Below, piece by piece: positions 10,942-22,998 of a stretch of 64,000 nucleotides of DNA (position 1 is its first letter; each line of letters opens with the position of its first letter). A model generated the notes under the pieces. It did no database searches and was not told the origin of the DNA. It was given only the letters and a program-made list of their open reading frames with translations. The stretch spans positions 46,341,563 through 46,405,562 of the forward strand of contig JARCOQ010000005.1 in assembly GCA_029207755.1 (NCBI GenBank), written 5' to 3'. A program made the translations under genes and the position numbers. The stretch comes from Chamaea fasciata. Lineage: Eukaryota; Chordata; Aves; Passeriformes; Sylviidae.

Positions 10942-13761
10942 CTGAAAATCACAGTTGTTCAAGATGTAAGAGTACATGCAGGCAAATTCACTGTAAAGTA
11001 GCCCTCCACTGTTGTGCTCAATTAACAAGGATTTATTTTCTACACATAGAGTCATGTTACTAAAATAAGGGAACACAACTCCTACAACATTTTGCATGAT
11101 TTAATTTATAACCCAAAGTCATCTTCTGTAGTGTTTAATGAGGCTTTAATTAAATCTGTTTGCTTTGAGAATAAAATCATTAGGCACCGAAAATGTTCCT
11201 TAAAAATAAGTGTTTACAATACATATATGAGGATGAGAGCACTTGAAAAAAATCATGAAATGCACAAAAATGCCTTTCACAAATTCTGCTATGTGTTTTA
11301 CAAGCTTTCCTGCATATTTCAGTTAATATGCCTTCCATTATCCGGCACATATAACCAATAACTAACTTTCCTAAATGGCTAAATAACAGAGACTTTGCTT
11401 TGATCTGAAGACTTATTATACATTCTTTAAACACATGAGGCATTCTTTAATCTCTTTACGAATATTTACTTTGATCACCTTCTCTTGATGCCTCATTGTG
11501 GAGGTACTAACATTGCCTTTCCACATTCATCATTCTCATTGAAATAGGAGATTGCCTTTCCAAGCTGTCATCTCCTCTCTTTCCTCAAGGCCCTCAGAGA
11601 ACAAAGGTAGAAGTGCAGTTTGCTGCCAAATCCCTTTGCAGCACACTCTTCTTTCCTTCAAAAGAGCCAATGCAGGCATCAGTACAGGAATTTCCCCCGC
11701 CTGGCAGTGCTGGTCTGAGTCTCACTTGCCATTGCGTACTTTTGATTGTGGCTCCACAGGATCTGAACTGACCTCTCCTTAGGGGCTCCTTCTACCTTGC
11801 AGGCCTGTGCATCAGCTCACTTTAACTGAAAATGTCCCATGGATGGACTTCTCGTCTCCCTAAGCCCTCTTTCCTCTGCCACCACCCTCACTTCTATCCT
11901 GTTTGGTCTGGACTGCCTCTCAATTCCCCTCGTTTCACAACTTTCGCAATTACACTAGTCCTTCCTGATCCTTCTTCTCCTGCCCATTATCTCTCAAACT
12001 ATTTTACCCTCTCCTCTATGATTACTTCAGTTTGGATTCTACTAACTTCTTTCTTTACCTGCACTTATGTCTGTGTATTTTCTATGTATGTCATATTGTT
12101 AAAATATGTGTTGAAACTGACAAGGAATTGTCATCAGCATTTCACACAGAACACGGCTAGAAGTTAAGCCTTTTATAGCAAAAAGAAGTTAAGCATCAAA
12201 AACACATGAAAAAAATCTTATTGAAGACATTCAAAGTCTGGCAAACTATCACATCTTACTAATTAAGTCAGGACAGAGTAAACAGAACAAGTACATCATT
12301 TTCATGTGTCACAAAATAATGAAATGACACGCATTTGCACAGCTCTGCAACGAAAAGCAAGAGATAAATCTGGAAACATCAACATTACCCTGCCAATATG
12401 GCAACTTCAAGCAAGAGAACATCATAAAATAAGTCAAACCTAGTTACTGTTGGCACCATTAGGAAATCTACCAATTACACAGTACTGTAATTTCTGTTTC
12501 GCCTAGTCAAGTTGCCTATATGCCATGGATATGACTTCAGCATCAGATTCTGAAAGGAAAGCAGCAGGAGCAATTGCTCCAATTCTTGTCAGTTTGCATC
12601 CACAAAAGTGAATCCTTCTGGCCACTAACGCATCAAAATCTTCCTATCTTATTTAATCTGAAGTGGGAATTTGATTTCTTTACGAGGCAGTTCTTATAAA
12701 ATAAGATTTCCATCATATTACAAGGGGCAAGGATCTGCATCCTTATTAGTGAAGTATATCTTTGACAAGAGGAGATGGTTTGCACCCATCACAAATTCTC
12801 ACAGTGTGCTCAGCTGTCTCTTATGAACTGTTCAAGGCCACAGCTAACAGACCACTTGATTTAGTTCTTTTTTTTTTTCCCCTAATAAAGATACACTTCT
12901 GCATGTTCTGTGTAAGGAAGCAGAGCTCAGGAGGTACATCCTGGCCATTTAGCAAAAGGTTCCTACGTGGACAGGGAGTAAATTCAGGACAGAAAAGCTA
13001 CAAAAGTACATCTTTTGACCACCATCCTCGCTACCAAGGAAGAACAGGGATGACCATGAGGCAGGACCAGAACTTCTACCAAACAAGCGATCAGGTGTAG
13101 TGCTTCAAACCCTTCTGTTGCACTGCTCAGCAGGTGGCTTTCCTCACATGCAGGAAAGGGATAGCAGTGGCAAATTAAGCAGGGTACATAAGGAGTAAAG
13201 TGAGTACATAATTTTACAGTTTGTTTCCCTTTTGCACATTAAGTATGAAAAGCATAGAGAACTGCATTGTTTCCATCTGTAAATAAAGGGCAGAAAAAGG
13301 GGAACAATGATTACCTCTTGTTTTGGCTAAATTTTATAAAGAAATGAGAAATGATCTTCAACCAGGCTAATTAAACTAGTGTATGAGACACAGTGGGACT
13401 GTGTGGAGACCATGTTTGTATCCATTGAATGCTCTATAAATATAATCATCCTACTACCTACTCCTTTTAAATCAGACAAAACAGAATTGCCAAGATTGCT
13501 ATATATATATCTAGGATGTTCTAAACATGCAATAGAGCCAAGGTTAGAGGAATGCAGACATACAGGATTTCTAGTGTTCCTGACAGACCACTGCCACTGG
13601 AGGCATTTCATGTATTTCAGTGTGTCTTGTAGAGGGAGTAGCTACTAAGAAAAGTGCATAAAATGAAACACATAGATATAGATTATTATGATGGAAAGAG
13701 AAGACATTATACATAGTCAAAATTTTCTTTTACAGCTGTATCATAGGTGGTTTTAAATATT

Positions 13762-13784
13762 CCGGGAGCAGAAATGGCTCCCGG
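13762..13784. repeat. GC-rich perfect hairpin, 8-bp stem
   Basis: ccgggagc at 13762-13769 pairs perfectly with gctcccgg at 13777-13784 across a 7-base loop. It stands out because the surrounding sequence is strongly AT-rich. No T-run follows and the setting is a eukaryotic intron, so it is not read as a terminator. Confidence 0.8.
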
Positions 13785-13943
13785 TTTCCTTTCCTTTTGT
13801 TTCTTACCAAACTCCTTAGACGTTTAGACAGTACTACTGTTAGTATTCATAACCTATTTAGACTGAGTTGTAACAGGGTAGTTTCCAAAGTCCAGATTCA
13901 TGAAGATGTTTAGAATTCCTGTTGCATATTCCCCATGCAATTT

Positions 13944-13945
<2 letters not shown>

Positions 13946-13983
<38 letters not shown>

Positions 13984-14000
13984 CTTTTTTGTTTTTTGTT
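13946..14000 (-). repeat. Poly(T) run (T38) with T/G extension
   Basis: Thirty-eight T in a row (13946-13983) are followed by further T-rich sequence to about 14000. On the minus strand this is a poly(A). It could be the tail of a minus-strand retroposed sequence, but the DNA at higher coordinates (14001-14150) matches nothing I recognise, and no target duplication is visible. Confidence 0.85.
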
Positions 14001-15818
14001 TTGGGAAGAAAAGCTTTTAAACAAGATTTAGACAGCTAAATACATTCATAAATCCGTGTCTAAAAACCTCATCAAGAAGCAAGAAGAAAGGGAGCTTCTC
14101 AAGTGACCGGCTCTAGTCAGATACTGAAATTCTGACATTTAGGATCTGATGATGACAGCTAAGATCAGGTAAAATACAAAATAGGACCATCTTTGACCTA
14201 GAGAAGACTTGAAACCACAAGGCTCAAGTCGAGGTGGAAAAATATTAATTACTAGTAGTCCTGTATCTGAGGAGTTGATGTGGAGCAATTTATGGGTGAT
14301 GTATTGAGATTCAGGTCCTTCATAAGCACCTCTAATACACTTTCCAAGTAATACAGAAATGTTCATAAATTGCTGTGCAAGACCAACTATAATGTTTAAT
14401 TTAAGTTTTAAAAATAGATGTGATAGGATAAGGATTTTCTGGTTTGAATATTTAATTTGCAATTATAAGAAATAATCAAACATTTAAGCTTATGTATTTT
14501 TTATGACACAATATACGAATGGAGATATTTATCTCTCTGATGAAGTAGAAAGGCAAGAGATAATTTCTTCCTCATCTAACTTTACAGCTCATCAGACAGC
14601 TGTGCAATTTATCACATGGTTTTTGCTGTACTGCCTGCGGTTAAGTATTCTAACCTCCCTATGACTTTAACCAGCGCCTTTCCTCTCTTTGGCCTCAGTT
14701 AACTTGAAAAGGAAGAATTTTTTGCTCTGAATTTTGCAGATAAAGGATTTGTAATCAGAAAAATGGTCTCAAGGCAGGTGCCAGAGTGGTAAGGATTCAA
14801 TCCTTTTGCAATGACAACTTTTAATAGCCTTAGAGAACAATACCTTGTACTCTTGCAGTGTTTTCTAACCCCAAAAATGGGCAGATGTGCACTTCTTAGT
14901 GCTCTAGAAAGGGTTGGATGCTTGATGTCAAATGAGCTACAGAAGCAGACTACAGCTATTATTTTCTCTACAATTTTTTCTACAATTGCTGCAGATTTTC
15001 CTATCTCATCCCATTCTGAGAAGTGTATTTGACTCATAATAAAGGCACCTGGATGCAGAGACAGGCTCAGATAAGAAGTAACCTCAATAAATCTTCTATA
15101 AAAATCTAACACCTCCCTCGTCTTTTCATAAAAATGTCAAGTTAAAAAGCCTGCATGCTAAAACGAAGAAAAAACCAAGAAGGCCTGGTTTTGAGTGGTT
15201 TGAATGTAGTTATTTTTAACAAGGACCACATCTTATAACTTTTCACCTGTTAAGCCTCATGCCTAGTTATGGCAACGTGTATTAGTCACCATGACAACAA
15301 CAAACTGGAGCACACATGGATACAACAGTTCTGGCTGAAAAATTTATAATATTTTCCCCGTAAAAATTTTAAATGTTCTGCAGACCAGTTGAATCCTCAT
15401 TATTTGCTTGTGCTTTAATTCCTAGAGGAATACAAATTTTTTAGCCCCTTAAATGCCTGGCTTTTGAAATAATGGAAACAGGTTCATGGTGCACTTCAGA
15501 TTTAAAATACTTCTGAAGCTCTGTAGCCAAAATGACCCCTCTCTGGCAGAAATGTTCCAAGGAGGCATGACAGAACTGGGAGAAATCTACAGCTGCTGTC
15601 AAATACTCTGCTGAACAACTGGCTGTTGTCCTTACCACACTGCAGTATGGATCACCAGGTTTGCTCTCATGTGCACAGCACTTGTGAATGCCACAGAAGT
15701 GACAAAAACTCAGGGCACCATCAGCATTACCTCCAACTTCCCCAAAGTGCCTCTGCAAAGGCAGTGTGTAACCTCGGCTGGGCAAAGCCTATAGACCAAC
15801 ACAGAGAGGGTGGCACAA

Positions 15819-16090
15819 CACGCTGCGGGGGCGAAACTGTGCAAACCGAGCTGTTTACACAGTTTCCCGCTTTGGAAGAGGGAGTGAACAAAAACATGAG
15901 GAACAGAACTGAAAGCTGCCCCTGAGCGAGACGGCTCCTGGTGATGCCCCCGTCCTGTACGTACGCACACCACGGAGCCGACACACGCGAACCACACGGC
16001 ACGACACACGAATGCGCGCACACACGGCCCCCGCACAGGGCGGACAAGGTACGGACTGCTCTCGTCATCTCAGCGACATGACACCCGGAG
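15819..16090. promoter_or_regulatory. CpG-dense patch, candidate small CpG island / internal promoter
   Basis: About 26 CpG dinucleotides occur in 270 bp, 18 of them within 15960-16087, whereas the surrounding intron shows very few. Part of the patch has a CACG/CGCA-like texture (for example cgcgcacacacgg), so a decayed CA-type microsatellite may contribute. Retained CpGs in vertebrate DNA usually mean the site is unmethylated in the germline, as at promoters. On the ANKS1B strand, donor-like sites follow shortly downstream (gtaatgc below 15727 and gtaagga below 15639), which would suit an internal first exon upstream of the PTB exons. There is no in-frame ATG joining such an exon to the 10813-10941 exon. 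The regulatory role is inference. Confidence 0.4.
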
Positions 16091-17302
16091 ATAACACCAA
16101 GGCAACAGACTGTACATCCATAGAGTGACAACATAGCCATTTATCACTGTATCTTACATTATGAACCTGATGAATCGATGAGAAAGGATATCCTGCATTC
16201 TGGTTGGTCCAGATCTCACAGACCGAAGACTGCTAATATAAACAGAAAACTATATCTCATCTTGTAAATATTAATGCACTGCAACTACCAAAAGGCAAGA
16301 ATAATTAAGAAAAGCTTGCAATAATACTATAGAAGGAAATAAAACAGTAGCAAAAAATAATTCTTTTATTTATTTGCTGACAAAATATTTTTGGACTGAC
16401 TGGAAAGAAACATAGCTTATTCAGAGACTTTAGAAGAGGTTTCAGACTGTGAGTACAAGAAAACAATTTATTCAGAAGTGTTCATGTTGTAAAGAGATAA
16501 AGTTATGCAAGCATAAATAGAAACTGCCTAGAGCAGAAGAAATATTGGTTACTTTCAGTTTTTGGCAGGGAAGAAGTTTGAAGTCAACATCCCAAGTAAG
16601 TTTTGAGACTTAAAATCTCTCTCTGTTTTTGGAGACATTCACATGGAGAAAGGAAGGGAAAAATCTGGCAACACAATCAACAGGAAAAATACATTTTCTT
16701 TATAACAATTACCAGAAACGAATGCATTGCAATTTAGTGAAGCAGCTGCCCACCATCTCCTTCCAACAACAGTTCCCTGCATACTAAGATACAGATAATA
16801 TTAACTTTGGCATTGACCATGACCCCAGTGTGTAAATGAAAGGTTTCAGCCCATCCTCTACATTATCGTAAAAGAATCTGTAGCAGTGAAGCAAAGGAGG
16901 CATATTGTAGCATCTCTAGCAAAAGCAGCAGAACCAGGCAAACACAGCACTCACCAGCATCTCTCATATATTTCCTTGTTTGGGCAATCATCAATAAAGC
17001 GTCTGTGGCACCTCAGCAAAAGCTAAGATAACATTTTACAGTAGCCAGGCAACTAAAACAAAGCATCAGACATAGAATCTGCCCACGCTATCTTCAGCAG
17101 GCAGCAACAAAAGGCAATAAACAGACACGAAAGATGCAACTGCAGCATCCAGAAGAGATAGCAATTAATACATCAGTAATTTAATAACATCAAGAACGTG
17201 CATTGCTGGTTTTCGTCAACAGCAGCAGCAGGAATTTAGCACTAATGCTCAAATCAACCCAAAGAAGTGAAAGTCTTCTTAAAATATGACTCTTGCTCTT
17301 AC

Positions 17303-17700
17303 CTTTTGTAGCCTGCACCCTGGCTGTCTGGCAGGTGACAGAATAAGTTACCACTTCTGGTTACTGTCAGGGAAGCCTGGCATCCTCTGGACTGACTACA
17401 GAGCGCTGCCAGGCAGACTGGTGGCTGTTTAATGTTGTTAATTGTCCCTTATTTCCTTCATCATTTGAAATACACGAGCGCACATGCCTTCCTCCAGTCT
17501 CAGTAATTTTAAAACTTTCACATATGTGGTTAACTCCACCTCCCGCATCTTGTTTTTGAAGTTCTTTGCTTCTCCTTCATGATGTGCAGGGCTCCACCTT
17601 TTGATAGCATTAGCTAATTAAAACTTTGACTTTTGTTCAGTCTTCTACCTCATTCTCTGCAACTTGCTACAAACTAATCTTCCTCCATGTGATGAACACA
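17303..17700 (-). other. Candidate alternative first exon / conserved element of ANKS1B
   Basis: On the minus strand this block ends at a strong donor (CTACAAAAG followed by gtaagagc, boundary at 17303). It has no convincing polypyrimidine-AG acceptor in front of it, which is what a first exon looks like. Its upstream part contains a homeodomain-type core (ATTAGCTAATTAAA on the plus strand, 17609-17622), the E-box-like palindrome CATATG near 17521 and a relatively GC-rich segment at 17303-17420. Spliced to the phase-0 exon at 10813-10941 the frame holds an upstream TAA but no ATG, so it would have to be untranslated or use a different partner exon. A short unrelated ORF (MPGFPDSNQKW, then stop) lies inside. 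It could equally be a conserved enhancer or chance. Confidence 0.3.
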
Positions 17701-20504
17701 TAGTCTCAGTGCAAGGTCGGCAGCAAAACACTGCTGCAGCTACTTCTGCTGTGCCATCCTTAGGACATTGCACTAGTGGTTACCAATGACCTTTTTCTGT
17801 GTATGTCAAGCAAACTGACTTCTGGATGTCCTGGCCGTACCCATTGCTGTGATGCTTATATCTGTTTGCCTGAGGAGGGAAACATTCCTGAATAGGAATC
17901 CATGACAGAAGATTGTGCCTCTGCTTTTCAAGAGAAGAGCCAAAAGAAGGCATTTCCATGCTGGTGCAGCATGTCCAAGCATCCGGTAATCAAGGTAGTC
18001 AAGAAAACTGACTGCGCTGCTATTTGTCCTCATCAAGGTACTGAAAGCAGTAAGGGATGTAGCAGGATACTGCATGCTGGCAGATCTTTCATTTCTCCCC
18101 AGCACTGGCAACGTGTTACCATGATGCTGCCACACCGCGCAGCCACTTCTTAGCATCATGATATTCTTGAGACTAAAGTGTGCCCTTAAATCCTGTCCCT
18201 CTTGAGGACTTGCCCTTAGGAATTGGCATAGGGCCTCAGCCAGCTCATCCTTCAGCTGCCCTGGAGCTAACTCAGGGACAGGTAATCCTGCGGCACGTGT
18301 GTGCCCAGGCTTCAAGTTGCTCCATTTAAAAAGAGGGCACGGAATTAATCCTCTCTTACACTTGTCAGTGGTACCCATCCTGCCCCTCCCTCCCCAGCCC
18401 ATCTTCTCCCAAATGGAAACACACAAGTTTTGGGTCCAACTCTCTGCTTCAGTAACTATTCAAGTGAACTTCCCTCAACAAACAGATCTACCTCCAGAAT
18501 TAAAGATTTGAAGCATGTAGACTTAAGCAAAACCATCTTTAAATACAACCAACAATAAATCAGGAACAGCAGAGACTGAGAATTTCCCACAACTCCATGA
18601 ATGCCCAGTCAGAAGGGCAGCAGTGCAAAACTCATTACTCAGCTTTGCAGTCATTAATGTTTGAATGACTAAGGTACTGAAATGCAGTGCAGATGGAACA
18701 TTAACTTTATGGATGGTAATGAATTCAAATTCAAAAATCAACCTTTTCCTTGCACCATTGTAGAAAAATTTAGCATTTACTATATACATATTTTATATCT
18801 TCAAAGTACTTAAAATTTTTAATGAATTATGAAATGCCCAGGAGAAGTACCTAAAGTTGCATATCCCTGTGGTGGAGAGGAAGGAACGAAGGCAAGGAAA
18901 AAGGTTAAGTGATTATCTGAGGCCAAAAAAGTAGGCAGTAGAAGGAAGAACAGGGATTAGGCTTCAAACACTCCTAATTTTCAGCTCCCAAAACATATGC
19001 TCTCAAAAAACCCTAAAGAATTCAATCTGTGCATACACTTCCACCACAATAAACACAAATACACTTGGGCACCCAATGCCACTTACACAGAGGTTCTGTG
19101 AAAGTGTTTAATGAAGAACATTTTCCTAAGTAATATGGCAAAGAAGAGCAAAACAATAGCTAACAAACATCATCTATTGTCTGATTAGTACCAAACATGC
19201 AGTTATCTTAATACTTCCCAAAAGATAAATGCTTACAGGTAATGTCACTGCAAGACTCTGCTATCATATTCTTTTTGCAGCGTCCCATGCATAAAAGGTT
19301 TCTCCGTCTAGTTATGGTGGAACACAACTCTGACAGGCAGGAGGGGCAAAGGAAGGGTGAAAAGAATTATCCAGGGAAAACTTCAGGCTTTCTTCTTCCC
19401 TATAGACTAGGAAAACATAGCTCATTATCTGAAGAAAGAAGGCATAAGACTGATCATTGAAATCATATGCTTTCTAAGGAGAGGAAAGTGGCAGAAAAGA
19501 ATACGTGGACAGCACACACAGGAGCAGCAGGAGCCAGGTGCAAGGCAGTCCAGATGTATTCATTACAGCTCAATGAGTTTCATACAATGGCACACTAGGA
19601 GATGTTAAAGATTTACCTAATTAGGAGTAATTCTCTTTGAAAAGCCATAGAAGATACTGAAGGATCAAAGAAAGGCTAAAGGGTATTTAAGATGGGAGAA
19701 AAGGAAGGTTCAGAAATTCACAGCCAGCCTAACTTACAGCAGGGACCAGTAAGTGACCAGAAATGTTTAAAAATCCAGCCACCATCCCTTGGTTCTCATG
19801 ACCTTCTGGTATCACTCCTGGCCATGTGAAATAAACACTCAGGAATATTTGTATGCACATGTATATTTATATCTATGCATGCATTATTGAGAATAACAAA
19901 GAAAAAGTGTAATATTGCCTGCCATGTGCTACCAAGACAGTTTCTATTTGCCAAGAAAAATTCAAGATGTTCATAATGAGGTTCTTCAGTATGAATCATC
20001 TCAGATCAAATTTCCTTCCTGTGTTGGAAAACTGGCCAATTAAATCAGTAGCAGCAAGGAGAACTACAGCAAAACTTGGACACTGTGTGACTCCTGATGC
20101 AGCATGTTTTGAGGATGATTATTGGTATTTAAGCACAAATGGACTGAACATGTTGAGGCAATCTGCAAGGACCTGCTCCATGCTGTGGCTTGGAGGAGTG
20201 CCAGGAGCTCTCTAAAGAGGATCCAGAAGTGAGGAACTTCTCAGAACGGGGTGAGATCTGAAAACAGATCTGATGAATTACAGACCAGTCAGATGAAATT
20301 TAGTAGGATTACACAGAGAGTTAGCAAACAAATTAGTGAAGTGATTTAGGTTGGGGGAGGTAAAAAAAGATCTGAAAGTTTCAGTATACTTCAAATTAGA
20401 TAGGGCAGTCTTTCAAAAGAATAAGGATATAATTCACAGGATAATTCATGCTGAAGGAAGCTCAGGAAAGTTCCACTCCAGCTCCAGCTCAAAGCAGGAG
20501 CAGC

Positions 20505-20785
20505 TGTGAGACAAGAACAGATTGCTCAGGGCTTCATCCTGTCAGGTCTTTAAAATCTCAAGGACAGAGACTGGACAGACTCTGCGAACAACCTGTCCCC
20601 CTGCTTGCCTATCCATGTGGGGAGAAAGTTCCTCGTGGCATCCAGAGTCCCTCCTTCATTTTTAGTACCCAAAGCTGCATCCTCTCCAACCAGCCCTGGT
20701 TGTGCAGACTCTCCTCAGAGGGCAACTGCTTCAGCTCCCAACCATCTCGGTGGCCCTTTGCTGAATTCCCTTCCTCCATATAAAA
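20505..20785 (-). mobile_element. CR1 LINE fragment, minus orientation, lacks both ends
   Basis: Read on the plus strand this matches reverse-complement CR1: the agggcttcatcctgtcaggt block, the rggagactggacagactctgcgaacaacctgtccccctgctt-type stretch, and later cagagggcaactgcttcagctcc followed by aaccatctcggtggccctttgctgaa. The 3' terminal repeat is missing and the middle appears internally shortened. It is an older, diverged copy. Confidence 0.8.
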
Positions 20786-21654
20786 AACCTCAGGTATTTA
20801 AGAGAAGTAGATGTTGCAGTCCTGATATTCTCTAAGCTCTAGGGAGAGCTTGCCTTACTAGCAGAAATAACTGCAAATTCTCCTCTAAAAAACAATCTTC
20901 AGAGATGAAGAGTGAAATTTGAAATTTGTATTTCCTTTAGAGTAGCAGAAACTTGAAATATCACTTTTTATTAGAAGAATTACATGTTTTGCATTGGTGT
21001 ATTTCTTTTGCTTCTCCTGAAAATACTTCCCATGAAAATTTCCAGACAAAAACTGGCCCCCTTGGAATGGCTCTCTTGCAGGCAAGAAGTGGGTGACAGG
21101 TGTGAGCTCCTTCTCATTGACAATATCCCTTCTGCTGGTGCTGCCAGCTTCCAGTGTACCCCAGACTCTTAGCCTTGCAGAGAGGATACAAACTTCTGGA
21201 CAAACATCAATGAATATTATAAAACTATAGGTATCTACCTTTCTGCAAAAAATACCCCCAAACAACAAAAACACTTTCAGAAGAGCACTCCAAACTCTAA
21301 GTACAGCTTTTTCCAGAAGATCAAAAATGTAAATGTTAGATACTAACATTCAGTTTTCATACAATATTTTCAATGTAGACTTTCTAGTTCACAAGACTGA
21401 GTGTGAAAAACAGAAAATTAATGAAGAACATTCATCCTTTTGTTGGTGCAGTATTTATGGCTAAAGTTTGGATCATTAATACCGAATATAAAAGCAGCTT
21501 CCTTAATTCTATTTGCTGAAGCAGCTTGTAGGTATGATTCACCTCACATGAATTCAGTTCTAAAATGTTAGCTTCTGTAACGTCCTTGAAAAAATTCTCT
21601 CTCTCTATCCAGGCAGAAATTAAGTAGATTTCTAATAATGTCTGTTTCAGTTTA

Positions 21655-21838
21655 TTGTTCATTGCCCAGAGAAGTGCTGGATACCCCATCCATGGAAGTT
21701 GGACACCCCATTCATGGAAGTTCAAGGCCATGTTGGACAGGGCTGTGAGAAACCTGCGCTAGTGGGAGGTGTCCTTGCTCAGAGTGGGGAGGTTGGAACT
21801 AGATGATCCAACGCAGTGGTGGTTCTATAATTCTATGA
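21655..21838 (+). mobile_element. CR1 LINE 3' end, plus orientation
   Basis: About 185 bp of CR1 3' end run from gttcattgcccagagaagtgctgg to the terminal ttctataattctatgaa repeat. The characteristic ggttggaactagatgatcc precedes the tail. The segment ggatrccccatccatggaagttgg is present twice in tandem (near 21678 and 21702), a small internal duplication. It lies antisense to ANKS1B. Confidence 0.92.
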
Positions 21839-22894
21839 AATACACAATTCTCAAGGGATCTAAGGATGAAAATGACCTGAAATTTACAAATCAAGATACA
21901 TCCGTCTCTGGCGTTTGCATCTGTGTGAATTACCACTGCCAGCAATAGATTTAGTTAAGCATTTTTCTTTTGATGTTAATAGAAGGTTGCCACTGTTCAG
22001 TCATCTTTCCATATGAAAAATATAATGCACCTAAAATATGAACCTTAGAGCATTTTGTTTGTATTTGACTACTTTTTTAAGATAGCTGTCTCTTTATCCT
22101 CACAACATAAACTATTTTATGCATATAAAAAATGGAAATAAGTAGCCTAATCTAGACAACCATATTTTTGTATTTATTGCTTCATAAATCAACTAGTAAA
22201 GAATTTTGTTATTTCATGAGTAGTTTCAACCATTGATAAAAAAACCTTCTTCATTGCTTCTTAGATAATCTCATTTTACACATCAGTATTCTCTTGGGCA
22301 TATTTTTTCCTCATTCACAGTAATCTTTAAATCCTTCAAAAGCAGAGGAAACAGGAAAACAAACACAAAACTAGTAAATAAAAAATGTCATACTGTGGTT
22401 TAAAGTTACAAAACTAAAGATGATTTCTTTATTTTTGGCTCCTCCAAATTTTCTGTGTCATCTAACTCAACTAGCAACATCCCTGTATGTCAGCTTTCCT
22501 AGCTGAAAACAGAAAGTATGATTTTAAATCACAGCCCCACAGTGCACCGGAAACATAAATGCATTAGTATCTATGAAGTATTTGGAAGACGTTGCTGAGT
22601 TGAAGGCATTATTTCAGGAAAAAGCAAAATTATTTAACAATTTTAATTAAAACCTGCCTTTTCTAATTCTGTTTTTTGTTTTTATGACATTTCTCCTCTT
22701 CTGTAGGTGAAGGATCTGTTGCACTAAATCCGTTTAAATGATTGCCCTCTGCATATCAATCCTATCTCAGGAATGAATTATTGTATCTTACAAAATAATG
22801 TTAAAAGGCAGAATCCCAAGAATCAGGACAAATTTACTTCACACTTACTGTGCAGTCATTACAATGACCTTGCATTTAAGCTATCTTGCATTTT

Positions 22895-22998
22895 AGGAAA
22901 AAAACCTAAAAAAAATCCCTAAAAAAAACCCCTTAAAAACAAAACAAAACAAACTAAAAAAAAAAAGAAAAAAAAAAGAAAAAAAAAAGAAAAAAAAG
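22895..22998. repeat. A-rich low-complexity tract
   Basis: About 100 bp of A runs are interrupted by CCCC, CCCT and single G, including three consecutive A-run-plus-G units (aaaaaaaaaag). On the ANKS1B strand it is a long pyrimidine tract. No element body is recognisable beside it. Confidence 0.85.

Noticed and set aside
13946..14150. T38 run as the poly(A) tail of a minus-strand retrocopy
   Set aside because: The sequence that should be the retrocopy body shows no coding similarity, and no target-site duplication is visible.
15441..16140. Overlapping open frames on the minus strand around the CpG patch
   Set aside because: Stop codons are rare there because of GC content. One frame starts at GTG, not ATG, and has a stop just upstream, and the proteins resemble nothing known. 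The region is kept only as a possible promoter.
20140..20440. Possible CR1 reverse-transcriptase segment (attacagaccagtcag)
   Set aside because: The match to the CR1 motif is only a dozen bases, and the surroundings do not continue the reading frame. The CR1 call was limited to 20505-20785.
22895..22998. Telomere-like CCCTAA units in the A-rich tract
   Set aside because: Only isolated ccctaaa-type strings occur, and they are not in tandem.
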